Positions 1 through 5,141 of a stretch of DNA of 5,159 nucleotides are shown one piece after another. The stretch's first letter is position 1. Each line of letters begins with the position of its first letter. The translations under genes and the position numbers were made by a program. The notes under the pieces are model-generated. The model saw only the letters and a list, made by a program, of their open reading frames with translations. It was not told where the DNA came from and did not search any database. The DNA comes from Candidatus Eiseniibacteriota bacterium (GTDB lineage Bacteria; Arandabacterota; Arandabacteria; Arandabacterales; Arandabacteraceae): assembly GCA_030622265.1 (NCBI GenBank), contig JAUXGG010000163.1, positions 1 to 5,159 on the forward strand, read 5' to 3'.

Positions 1-155
1 CCTCCCCCCTTCCACTCCTCGCGGACCAGGCTGGCGCGAATAAGATCGCCGACGGCCTTCGAGCGCGTGGGATATCCCTGCGCTTCGATCTGAGCATCGA
101 ACCTCCGCAGGAGGCTCTCTTCCACGGACACGCTGATTCTATATAGGGACGACAT
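1..155 (-). CDS. nikR: NikR-type nickel-responsive transcriptional regulator, N-terminal part (runs off the left edge)
   Basis: The visible 51 codons encode the ribbon-helix-helix DNA-binding domain of a NikR/CopG-family repressor. NikR binds Ni(II) and represses nickel uptake genes as a tetramer. The protein starts MSSLYRISVSVEESLLRRFD, which is the beta-strand and first helix. A turn QGYPTRSKAV and a second helix DLIRASLVREEW follow. The Y-x-x-R-S-x-A-x-x-D-L-I-R core and the E-W pair right after the helix are typical of NikR rather than of plasmid-type RHH antitoxins. The C-terminal ACT-like nickel-binding domain (His/Cys ligands), about 80-90 residues, lies outside the window, so nickel binding cannot be verified. 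The ATG at 155 is supported by a GGGAGGA ribosome binding site about 5 nt upstream. The gene appears to be first in its transcript and is divergent from a small ORF at 235. A different RHH regulator is the main alternative. Confidence 0.8.
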   Translation of the reverse strand, partial: MSSLYRISVSVEESLLRRFDAQIEAQGYPTRSKAVGDLIRASLVREEWKGG

Positions 156-166
156 CGCTTCCTCCC

Positions 167-193
167 GTATTACGATTGTGAATTTCCTCATAC
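167..193. promoter_or_regulatory. Candidate NikR operator (autoregulatory site)
   Basis: The plus strand reads GTATTAC, then 13 nt, then CTCATAC. The second half matches the reverse complement of the first (GTAATAC) at 5 of 7 positions, and the outer GTAT/ATAC are perfect. The length and spacing resemble NikR operators described by comparative genomics as GTGTTAC-N13/14-GTAACAC. The TCATAC half also matches the half-site of the Escherichia coli operator GTATGA-N16-TCATAC. The site lies between the nikR promoter -10 and the nikR ribosome binding site, so bound repressor would block nikR transcription. The motif comparison is from memory, and binding is inference. Confidence 0.4.
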
Positions 194-222
194 TGTAGAC
201 TGGTATGCCCCCCCCTTGTCAA
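192..222 (-). promoter_or_regulatory. Candidate sigma70-type promoter of nikR
   Basis: On the minus strand a perfect TTGACA (217-222) serves as -35. After 17 nt comes TCTACA (194-199), and after 19 nt TACAGT (192-197), either of which could be the -10. The spacer holds a run of eight G. The -35 is strong and the -10 is weak, as would suit a regulated promoter. The start site would lie about 25-30 nt before the nikR ATG. This is prediction from sequence only. Confidence 0.5.
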
Positions 223-234
223 GCGTGAAGGAAA

Positions 235-411
235 ATGCCGAACCCGGTTCTACGGAACACTCAAGTTAGGGGGTATCTCAACGGGAGGATTCCGGTCCTG
301 CATAAAGGCAGGAAACTCAGGCACAGGAAGATCACCAGGATAACCAAGAAGCAAAGACACGAGGCCCTCAAAGAGGAGGCCTTAAGACAGGGTGACATTT
401 CTATGTTGTAA
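235..411 (+). CDS. Small basic hypothetical protein, 58 residues
   Basis: An ATG at 235 opens a 58-codon frame that closes with TAA at 409. It is preceded by AAGGA about 3-4 nt upstream, which is short spacing for a ribosome binding site. The product starts MPNPVLRNTQVRGYLNGR and has a strongly basic middle (residues 24-41 hold about ten Lys/Arg). It then has a short acidic-basic helix EALKEEALRQ and ends DISML. It contains 9 Arg and 6 Lys against 4 acidic residues, so an RNA- or DNA-binding role is conceivable but unproven. There are no cysteines, no signal peptide and no membrane segment. It is divergent from nikR with 79 nt between the starts, so both could respond to the same operator. 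I recognise no family, and the frame may be open by chance. Confidence 0.35.
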   Translation: MPNPVLRNTQVRGYLNGRIPVLHKGRKLRHRKITRITKKQRHEALKEEALRQGDISML

Positions 412-431
412 CCACAAGCCAGCGAAAATGG

Positions 432-463
432 TTGACAGCCGCAGGCTCATCCCTCAGTACACC
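432..463 (+). promoter_or_regulatory. Weak candidate promoter for the beta-barrel gene
   Basis: A perfect TTGACA (432-437) stands in the 106 nt gap before the barrel gene. The best -10-like hexamer, TACACC (458-463), is 20 nt away, longer than the usual 16-19, and at 17 nt spacing only CAGTAC is found. The -35 alone is convincing. Transcription would start around 470, giving a leader of about 50 nt. Confidence 0.22.
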
Positions 464-517
464 AACAAGCTCTTTCGAAAGCGGTGTGTATCCAGGCCTT
501 GGAAAGGAGGTCTTTCA

Positions 518-1336
518 ATGAAAGCAGGTTCGCTCGTACTGGTGCTTATAGCCTTGCTCGTGGCGGCTCCGGCTTTTGGTCAAGCACTCAACCCCGAGAA
601 AGGCTTCGATGACTACAACTTCTATGTCGCGCCATCTTTCTATGTCATCAATACATCGGGTTACGCGGCAACATCATCGCCTTTTGATGATTGCCCGGAA
701 TTCCCGGTAGATCTGAGCACCGACCGATTTGCAAAGCATCTGGACTATGGTTTTTCGGGTTTCATTCATCTGAAGAAGGCCCGGTGGGCTTTTGCGCTCG
801 ACCTCAACTTCGCTAAGATCAGCAAGGACCAGTGTATGGCTATTCCCGAAGACTGGGAATGCTATGACGATCCCGAGGCTGATATCAAGACCACCCTGGA
901 GATCGGCGAGCACGAGCTTTTTGTCGGATACCAGTTCAACAAGAGCATGCCGGCTTCCGACGTGATTTTCGGCATGCGCCTTGTGAACCACGATGTCACG
1001 CTCGAACCCACGGATGGACCGGACGAGCTCAGCCTGAGCTTCGGCGAGACCTTCTACGTGCCATTCTTCGGGATCCGGTATTACGGACCGCTGGGTGAAA
1101 ACTCGAAGTGGTGCCCGATTATCAGGGGCGACGTGGGTGGCTTGTGTACCCTGGCCAAGCTCAACTGGCGTTTCAACTTCGGTGTTGCCTGGCTGTTCGC
1201 AAATCACTTTGACCTCAGCCTCCAGTACAAGTGGAAGCACGACAACTACGTCAAGGGCGAGATCGGCGATAGTGACTACTACCGGTATGAAGCTACTGAG
1301 CACGGCCCGGTGATAGGACTCGGGATCCGATTCTAG
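518..1336 (+). CDS. Predicted outer-membrane beta-barrel protein with signal peptide, 272 residues
   Basis: The chosen ATG at 518 follows a strong AAGGAGG ribosome binding site (504-510, 7 nt spacing) and begins a classical Sec signal peptide. This has a short basic start (MKAG), a hydrophobic core LVLVLIALLVAA, and cleavage probably after AFG at residue 21 or GQA at 23. The frame is open upstream to an ATG at 392, but that start would bury the signal peptide. The mature part alternates polar and aromatic/aliphatic residues in strand-like stretches, for example FYVAPSFYVI, ARWAFALDLNFAKI, HELFVGYQF, FYVPFFGIRYYG and WRFNFGVAW. It ends GPVIGLGIRF, with the terminal Phe that BAM-inserted barrels typically carry. 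I estimate 8-12 strands. Loops are acidic (DDC, ECYDDPEAD) and the mature chain has five Cys. It is probably a small porin-like or structural barrel; no specific family or substrate can be named. It is monocistronic, ending in a terminator at 1363. Confidence 0.8.
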   Translation: MKAGSLVLVLIALLVAAPAFGQALNPEKGFDDYNFYVAPSFYVINTSGYAATSSPFDDCPEFPVDLSTDRFAKHLDYGFSGFIHLKKARWAFALDLNFAKISKDQCMAIPEDWECYDDPEADIKTTLEIGEHELFVGYQFNKSMPASDVIFGMRLVNHDVTLEPTDGPDELSLSFGETFYVPFFGIRYYGPLGENSKWCPIIRGDVGGLCTLAKLNWRFNFGVAWLFANHFDLSLQYKWKHDNYVKGEIGDSDYYRYEATEHGPVIGLGIRF

Positions 1337-1362
1337 TTTGGGCTCACATATAATTGACGATT

Positions 1363-1397
1363 GAGGACAGCGCCTCGAGAGGGCGCTGTCCTCTTTT
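1363..1397 (+). terminator. Rho-independent terminator after the beta-barrel gene
   Basis: A perfect 12-bp stem GAGGACAGCGCC (1363-1374) pairs with GGCGCTGTCCTC (1382-1393) around a 7-nt loop and is followed at once by TTTT. It begins 27 nt after the barrel stop codon. The stem core GGACAGCGCC recurs in the palindrome at 5093-5129, so it may belong to a dispersed palindrome family that is used as a terminator. Confidence 0.85.
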
Positions 1398-1442
1398 CCG
1401 AACCCCTTACCACGAAGCGCATGGGGACCGTGGACTGCGACG

Positions 1443-1625
1443 GAAGACGATGAGCGCTTTATGCTGATGGTCCATCATGCGGACGCCGAACGTCATCGGG
1501 CTCATGACAGGGAATCCCAAGTGAACCGTCTTGACAAAGCGCTGGATGGAGCCGGCGCAAGGGACTGGATCGTTGTCGATATGAAGAACGACTGGAAGGT
1601 CATATATCCGTTTGAGTTAGAGTAG
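1443..1625 (+). pseudogene. C-terminal remnant of a HAD-like hydrolase
   Basis: A 60-codon stretch ending in TAG at 1623 reads EDDERFMLMVHHADAERHRA, then DRESQVNRLDKALD, then DWIVVDMKNDWKVIYPFELE. From memory this matches the C-terminal end of a family of HAD-superfamily hydrolases of about 300 residues. In them a VHHxDAEREyAYDR-x-S-x-I-GrLDKALDeA segment is followed by GWxVVdMKxDWKxIYP. The HAD catalytic motifs (nucleophile DxD, the Thr/Ser and Lys motifs, the GNSDGD-like acidic motif) would lie upstream and are absent, because the region directly before is the barrel gene and its terminator. The first in-frame ATG (1461) has no convincing ribosome binding site. I read this as a leftover of a deleted gene, not a working small protein. 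In-frame codons upstream of about 1443 do not look like the family. Confidence 0.6.
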
Positions 1626-1661
1626 GGCCGCGAAGATCAAGACCTCCGGCAATCTCCCCGG

Positions 1662-1690
1662 GGAACCCGCGCCCCTCCCAGCTGTATCAT
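1662..1690 (+). promoter_or_regulatory. Possible ECF-type autoregulatory promoter of the sigma gene
   Basis: GGAACC (1662-1667) resembles the GGAAC-type -35 recognised by many ECF sigma factors. GTATC follows 16 nt later (1684-1688), similar to the CGTA-type -10 of some ECF regulons. ECF genes often transcribe themselves, so the position about 130 nt before the sigma start is plausible. The surrounding DNA is GC-rich (CCCCGGGGAACCC), so a chance match is a real possibility. A small hairpin with 6-bp arms ACCCGG (1741-1746) and CCGGGT (1756-1761) lies in the presumed leader. Confidence 0.22.
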
Positions 1691-1818
1691 AGAGTAGCCC
1701 CATAGGTTGAATTGGGCCCAGATCGAATCATTCTCCTGCGACCCGGGGGCACCTTCCGGGTGTCTATCTAATGAGGGCGACGGATGGTGTTAACCCTGCC
1801 AGAGGATGGAGACTTATC

Positions 1819-2289
1819 GTGGAACCCACGGAATCCTGGCAGCGCCTGATCGATTTACTGAGACCTTTTCATAATCAGGCAGCAGCCACCGCGCGGCGCC
1901 TCAGCCGTTCGGCCGAAGATGGTGACGACCTCTTCCAGGAGACTGTGATACGCGCGTACGAGAAGCTCTCCAACCTGCGTGATGAGTCACGCTTCCGGCC
2001 CTGGTTTTACTCGCTTCTTCTCTCGGTGCACCGGAATCGTTCCCGGCGTGGTTTCTGGCGTTGCTTCCTTTCTATGGAGAGGAAGGACGGAACAAGCATA
2101 GATATGGCCGGCGAGAATGGTGCATCGTCGGACGACGAGCGGCGTGGGGCGGATCGCATAGCCCGGGCGCTTGCGAACCTTTCCCCCGAGCAGCGCGAGG
2201 CCGTGGTCTTATTCAAACTGGAGGGATTCTCCGTCGAGGAGATCGCGGCCATTCAATCGGGGGCGCGATCGACTCCGCAGACACTATGA
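1819..2289 (+). CDS. ECF-family RNA polymerase sigma factor, truncated by a frameshifting deletion in region 4
   Basis: Extracytoplasmic-function sigma factors direct RNA polymerase to stress or envelope promoters. Region 2 spans about residues 10-77 and shows the D-D-L-F-Q-E-T-V-I-R-A-Y core and FRPWFYSLLLSVHRNRSRR, the region 2.3/2.4 DNA-melting and -10-binding helix. A variable linker follows, then region 4 from LSPEQREAVVLFKLEGFSVEEIAAIQ (about 121-146). After that the frame reads only ten more codons to TGA, in place of the recognition helix. GTG at 1819 is preferred because GGAGA (1808-1812) lies 6 nt upstream. The in-frame ATG at 1771 has no ribosome binding site. The reading resumes in the +1 frame at 2258. 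As it stands the 156-residue product should not recognise a -35 element and is probably inactive, unless the deletion is a sequencing or assembly error. The gene precedes a membrane protein that is its likely anti-sigma factor. Confidence 0.75.
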   Translation: MEPTESWQRLIDLLRPFHNQAAATARRLSRSAEDGDDLFQETVIRAYEKLSNLRDESRFRPWFYSLLLSVHRNRSRRGFWRCFLSMERKDGTSIDMAGENGASSDDERRGADRIARALANLSPEQREAVVLFKLEGFSVEEIAAIQSGARSTPQTL

Positions 2290-2446
2290 GAGGCTGGGCT
2301 TTTCAACGCAGGGCGAACATCCGGAGCGGGGAATCCCCGCCTCAGGCACCACATCGCTCTTCAGGACGGTCCCGGCAAGCGGGGCACTGAAGCCTATGGG
2401 GTGTCCCAACCGGAGCGCGCCCCTAACGGAGGGTGAGACGCCATGA
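2258..2446 (+). pseudogene. Out-of-frame C-terminal part of the ECF sigma gene
   Basis: In the +1 frame relative to the upstream sigma ORF, this stretch begins RGRDRLRRHYERLGFS. That is the usual end of ECF region 4.2, where a KSRLxRGRxRL helix follows the helix-turn-helix. The frame stays open for 62 codons to TGA at 2444-2446. This stop overlaps the ATG of the next gene as ATGA, the hallmark of a translationally coupled sigma/anti-sigma pair, and supports this frame as the original one. The roughly 46 residues after YERLGFS (rich in Pro, Gly, Ser) look disordered and do not resemble a known domain, so part of this tail may itself be degraded. Confidence 0.6.
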
Positions 2447-3036
2447 ACTTCCCCGGCGACAAGCATCGCAGGCGCATGGATCCTGACAAAGTCGAAACGG
2501 ATATCAGGGCGCTCGGTGATCAAAGCAAGCGACACCTACCCACGATAGATAAGACCGCGCAGGCACTCTGGAAGCATAACCTGCGCAGGTCCAGGGAGGG
2601 ATCTTTGATGAAAGCTCTTCACTCGCTCAAGACTCATCCGGCGATGACCACGGTCCTGGGCATCGCCATTGTGGCGGCCGTGCTTCTTGCGGTTCCCATC
2701 TCATATACAAGGACAACCGGATACCAGGCGACGCTGGAGATCGCGGACGCCACCAGCGTAGATATGGACGCCATCGCCCAAGAGTTCGGGAAGGCCCTGG
2801 ACACTGAGGATGTGATGGTAATGGCCGGCTTTAATGCCTGCCTGGTCGATGTCGAGACCGGTGACGGCGAGAAGCGGATCGAGATCGAGATAGAGGATTG
2901 TGGTGACTACTACAGGGTCCGGGTAGGCGGCGATATCCCCGAAGGGTGCTATCCCGGGGATGGCGGTACGCTGCTCGGAACCCCAAAGGCAGAATCCAAG
3001 ACCCTGGGTGAAGTCAAGAAGGAGTTCACGGAGTAA
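2443..3036 (+). CDS. Single-pass membrane protein, probable anti-sigma factor, 197 residues
   Basis: The gene follows the ECF sigma gene directly, its ATG overlapping the ancestral sigma stop as ATGA. A GGAGGGTGAG sequence lies just upstream. The layout is a charged cytoplasmic N-terminal part (residues 1-64), one membrane helix (about 68-88, TTVLGIAIVAAVLLAVPISY), and an exported C-terminal domain of about 108 residues. That topology and position suit a membrane anti-sigma factor that holds the sigma until a periplasmic signal arrives. The N-terminal part lacks the HxxxCxxC zinc motif of ZAS-type anti-sigmas. Cys 133, 153 and 169 all fall in the exported domain and could form a disulfide. 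That domain is acidic (DVETGDGEKRIEIEIEDCGD). An in-frame ATG at 2608 (residue 56) with a better ribosome binding site would yield a 142-residue membrane-anchored form without the presumed sigma-binding part. Function is inferred from context; no family was recognised with certainty. Confidence 0.6.
   Translation: MNFPGDKHRRRMDPDKVETDIRALGDQSKRHLPTIDKTAQALWKHNLRRSREGSLMKALHSLKTHPAMTTVLGIAIVAAVLLAVPISYTRTTGYQATLEIADATSVDMDAIAQEFGKALDTEDVMVMAGFNACLVDVETGDGEKRIEIEIEDCGDYYRVRVGGDIPEGCYPGDGGTLLGTPKAESKTLGEVKKEFTE
2595..2610 (+). promoter_or_regulatory. Strong internal ribosome binding site and alternative start
   Basis: GGAGGG (2595-2600) is followed after 7 nt by an in-frame ATG at 2608. This is a better match to the Shine-Dalgarno consensus than the site before the ATG at 2443. 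The protein from here starts MKALHSLKTHPAMTT and runs straight into the membrane helix, like a signal anchor. Either this is the true start, or the gene makes two forms. Confidence 0.45.
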
Positions 3037-3037
3037 C

Positions 3038-3106
3038 CAGGCGTTCACCGCCTGAGAAGTTCGAGGATAATCAGAGCACGATCATTGGGGCCGGGTATCC
3101 GGCCCC
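3038..3106 (+). terminator. Terminator region of the sigma/membrane-protein unit (two hairpins)
   Basis: Two nt after the stop codon, CAGGCG (3038-3043) pairs with CGCCTG (3049-3054) around TTCAC. Further on, GGGGCCGG (3087-3094) pairs perfectly with CCGGCCCC (3099-3106) around the tetraloop GTAT. This is followed by the moderately T-rich GTTGCTTTGTCTGT. The second hairpin is the better terminator for the plus-strand unit. On the minus strand it is followed by AATGATCG with no T run, so it is a poor terminator for the phosphorylase gene that converges from the right. Confidence 0.6.
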
Positions 3107-3159
3107 GTTGCTTTGTCTGTACCGATCTGTACTCCCCGAGATACTCGCTACCGCGTCTG

Positions 3160-4890
3160 CTATTGAGTGTAAGCGCTCACCATGTACTGATGAACCATGC
3201 GGTGGGTATTGAAGAAAGAACCATTGATGGCGATGCATAGTCTCATCATCTCCACCCACGTTTTTCTGTCATAGTAGAAGGTGGGGATCACTTCTCTCTC
3301 CAGTTTATAGTAAAGCGACTTCGCGGACTCCTCGTCACTGGGAATCTCCGTGCCCAGGGACCCGATCGCCCAGCCCGTCATACCCTCGATGCAGCCTTCT
3401 ATCCACCAGCCGTCCAGGGAGCTGAGGCTCGGCACACCGTTCAGGGCGGCCTTCATGCCGGACGTCCCGGAGGCTTCCCTCGGCCGCCGCGGCGTATTGA
3501 GCCAGACATCGACCCCGGACACCAGAAGCCTGGCTAGCCTCATATTATAGTCTTCAAGATACACTATCTCGATCTCGCCCTTGAGCTCCCTTGCCTTGCT
3601 CAGGATCTTTCTTATCAGCTTCTTGCCGGCGGTGTCTTTGGGATGGGCCTTGCCGGCATAAATGAACTGCATCTTCCCTACCTTGCGCGCGATTCGCCTA
3701 AGCTTCGCCATATCCATGAACAGAAGATCTGCCCTTTTGTAGGCCGTTGCCCGCCTTGCGAAGCCGATAGTGATAACCTCGGGATCCATCTCGGCATCCG
3801 TGGTGGCATTCACATAGTCGATCAGCTTCCGCTTGGCCTCAACGTGAGCGTTCCAGATCTCATCATCCGGAAGGCTTATTGCATAGCGCAGGCTGAGCGG
3901 CGCATGCTTCCACCCGGGTATGAAGCGGGAAAGAAGGTCGCGAAACGAATCGGAAGTCCAGGTCCAGGCGTGAACTCCATTGGTTATAGAGTCTATCTGG
4001 TAGCCCGGGAACATCTCTCTTGAGACGCGCTGATGCTCCTTCGCCACGCCGTTAACATAGCGGCTGAGGTTGAGGGCAAGCCGAGTCATGTTGAGATTGT
4101 CTTTCCCGCCGAATGCCTTGATAATCTTGATTGGGAGGAAGTCACCCAGCACCTTGCGGGCCAGCCGATACGAGAACTGGTCATGCCCCGCCGGGATGGG
4201 CGTATGGGTAGTGAAAATGCACATCTTTCTGATTTCATCCACCTGGAGGGAATCCGGATCGGTGATCTCCTTCTGGCGCAAGAGCTCGAGCGTCAGCAGG
4301 CTGGAGTGTCCCTCGTTCATGTGGTAGCGCCGGATATGCTGATAACCGAGTTCCCGGATTATCCGGACGCCCCCGATGCCCAATATGATCTCCTGCGCGA
4401 GCCGGTATTTCTCATCGCCGCCATAGAGATGGTAAACCAGGCTTCGGTCATACTCGCTGTTACCCTCAATATCGGTGTCAAGAAAGAAGACCGGAACCGT
4501 GTAGCCCGTAGCGCCTCGCACCCGGTACTCCCAGGCCTGCACCTTGACTGGGCGGCCCTCGATGTGGACTTCCACGGTCTGGGGCCTCATCTTCATGAAC
4601 TTACGGGGGTTCCATTCACAGGGGAGCTCATGCTGTCTCCCCTTCTCGTCGATTTCCTGCCGGAAGTAACCCTTCTTGTATATCAGGGTAACGGCAACAA
4701 CCGGAACCTTGAGATCGGCAGCTGACTTGATGGTGTCACCCGCGAGAACGCCCAGCCCGCCGCTATAGGTCGGCATCTTGGGCGCGATTCCTATCTCCAT
4801 CGAGAGATAGGCGATCCGCCTTTCCTTCTTCCGGATTCTTTCCTGGGTGATCCTTCGCTGCGCCATGTTCATTTCCATAACCGAGACCAT
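3160..4890 (-). CDS. glgP: Alpha-glucan phosphorylase, short bacterial type (GT35)
   Basis: This cytoplasmic enzyme removes glucose from alpha-1,4-glucans (glycogen, maltodextrins) with phosphate, releasing glucose-1-phosphate; it needs pyridoxal phosphate. With the start at 4890 the protein has 576 residues. Landmarks are YLSMEIG (28-34), [11 protein letters not shown] (42-52), HMNEGHSS (190-197), [12 protein letters not shown] (228-239), TNGVH (303-307), [11 protein letters not shown] (379-389), AGKAHP (412-417) and [14 protein letters not shown] (472-485). Lys480 in the last is the expected cofactor lysine. The C-terminus ends with the family-typical [10 protein letters not shown]. This is the compact form without the N-terminal DUF3417 domain and without the longer insertions of E. 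coli GlgP/MalP; nothing appears missing. The start is uncertain: ATGs at 4890, 4878, 4872 and 4866 are all in frame with weak ribosome binding sites, and a TTG at 4968 has none. No other glycogen gene is adjacent. Confidence 0.93.
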   Translation of the reverse strand: MVSVMEMNMAQRRITQERIRKKERRIAYLSMEIGIAPKMPTYSGGLGVLAGDTIKSAADLKVPVVAVTLIYKKGYFRQEIDEKGRQHELPCEWNPRKFMKMRPQTVEVHIEGRPVKVQAWEYRVRGATGYTVPVFFLDTDIEGNSEYDRSLVYHLYGGDEKYRLAQEIILGIGGVRIIRELGYQHIRRYHMNEGHSSLLTLELLRQKEITDPDSLQVDEIRKMCIFTTHTPIPAGHDQFSYRLARKVLGDFLPIKIIKAFGGKDNLNMTRLALNLSRYVNGVAKEHQRVSREMFPGYQIDSITNGVHAWTWTSDSFRDLLSRFIPGWKHAPLSLRYAISLPDDEIWNAHVEAKRKLIDYVNATTDAEMDPEVITIGFARRATAYKRADLLFMDMAKLRRIARKVGKMQFIYAGKAHPKDTAGKKLIRKILSKARELKGEIEIVYLEDYNMRLARLLVSGVDVWLNTPRRPREASGTSGMKAALNGVPSLSSLDGWWIEGCIEGMTGWAIGSLGTEIPSDEESAKSLYYKLEREVIPTFYYDRKTWVEMMRLCIAINGSFFNTHRMVHQYMVSAYTQ

Positions 4891-5092
4891 ACCAAATCCA
4901 GCGGCTTGCCGCAATAGTTCCAGCGCTTTGCCGGTCCCTGTGTGATCCAACCCCACCTGCAGAAACAAAGCGGGACAGGTATGAGCGACCTGGTGATGGC
5001 CAATACCCCGATAATGATCTCGATATCAGCCCTCGTAGCACTTGTTGGCGAGCTAAATCGATGCCGGTAGAGGCGTCAAGGAGATAACAAAG
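4891..5092. other. Leader and intergenic region upstream of the phosphorylase gene
   Basis: The phosphorylase frame stays open leftward in translation terms as far as about 5025, through [20 protein letters not shown]. No start with a good ribosome binding site was found there, and this part does not resemble the family. The promoter should lie here. The best -35-like hexamer on the minus strand is TTGACG (5074-5079), with no good -10 at normal spacing. No regulator site was recognised. Confidence 0.4.
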
Positions 5093-5129
5093 AGGCAGGG
5101 ACAGCGCCACAGTGGCGCTGTCCCTGCCT
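5093..5129 (-). terminator. Near-perfect 37-base palindrome, terminator or REP-like element
   Basis: AGGCAGGGACAGCGCCAC (5093-5110) is the exact reverse complement of 5112-5129, with a single central A. In RNA the innermost pairs would open to form the loop. On the minus strand the hairpin is followed by CTCTTTGTTATC, so it could terminate a minus-strand gene entering from the right. On the plus strand it is followed by only TT. Its core GGACAGCGCC/GGCGCTGTCC is shared with the terminator at 1363-1393. GGGACAG...CTGTCCC palindromes are a common style of REP sequence mobilised by IS200-like (RAYT) transposases, although no such gene is present here. Confidence 0.6.
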
Positions 5130-5141
5130 TGCCCTTCTCAC

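Noticed and set aside
1..155. Reading the left-edge gene as a toxin-antitoxin antitoxin
   Set aside because: RHH antitoxins share the fold, but the QGYPTRSKAV...DLIRASLVREEW pattern and the operator-like repeat fit NikR better. The part that would settle it is outside the window.
392..517. N-terminal extension of the barrel gene from the ATG at 392
   Set aside because: It would place 42 residues ahead of a typical signal peptide. The ATG at 518 has an AAGGAGG ribosome binding site.
674..1303. A 209-codon open frame on the minus strand opposite the barrel gene
   Set aside because: It is the shadow of a well-supported plus-strand gene with signal peptide, ribosome binding site and terminator. 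Its product has no recognisable features.
1771..1818. ATG at 1771 as start of the sigma factor
   Set aside because: There is no ribosome binding site, and the 16 added residues do not resemble ECF N-termini. GTG at 1819 has GGAGA at good spacing.
4033..4725. A 230-codon plus-strand frame inside the phosphorylase gene
   Set aside because: The opposite strand encodes all motifs of a GT35 phosphorylase, so this frame is open only because of GC-rich codon bias.
4976..4992. Hairpin CAGGT/ACCTG upstream of the phosphorylase
   Set aside because: A five-pair stem with a seven-base loop is too weak to separate from chance.
5045..5079. TTGACG on the minus strand as phosphorylase promoter
   Set aside because: At 17 nt spacing the -10 would be TTAGCT, matching the consensus at only two positions.
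4763..5110. A 115-codon minus-strand frame overlapping the phosphorylase start
   Set aside because: It lies out of frame over the conserved N-terminus, and its upstream end reads through the palindrome at 5093-5129. No ribosome binding site or family pattern was seen.
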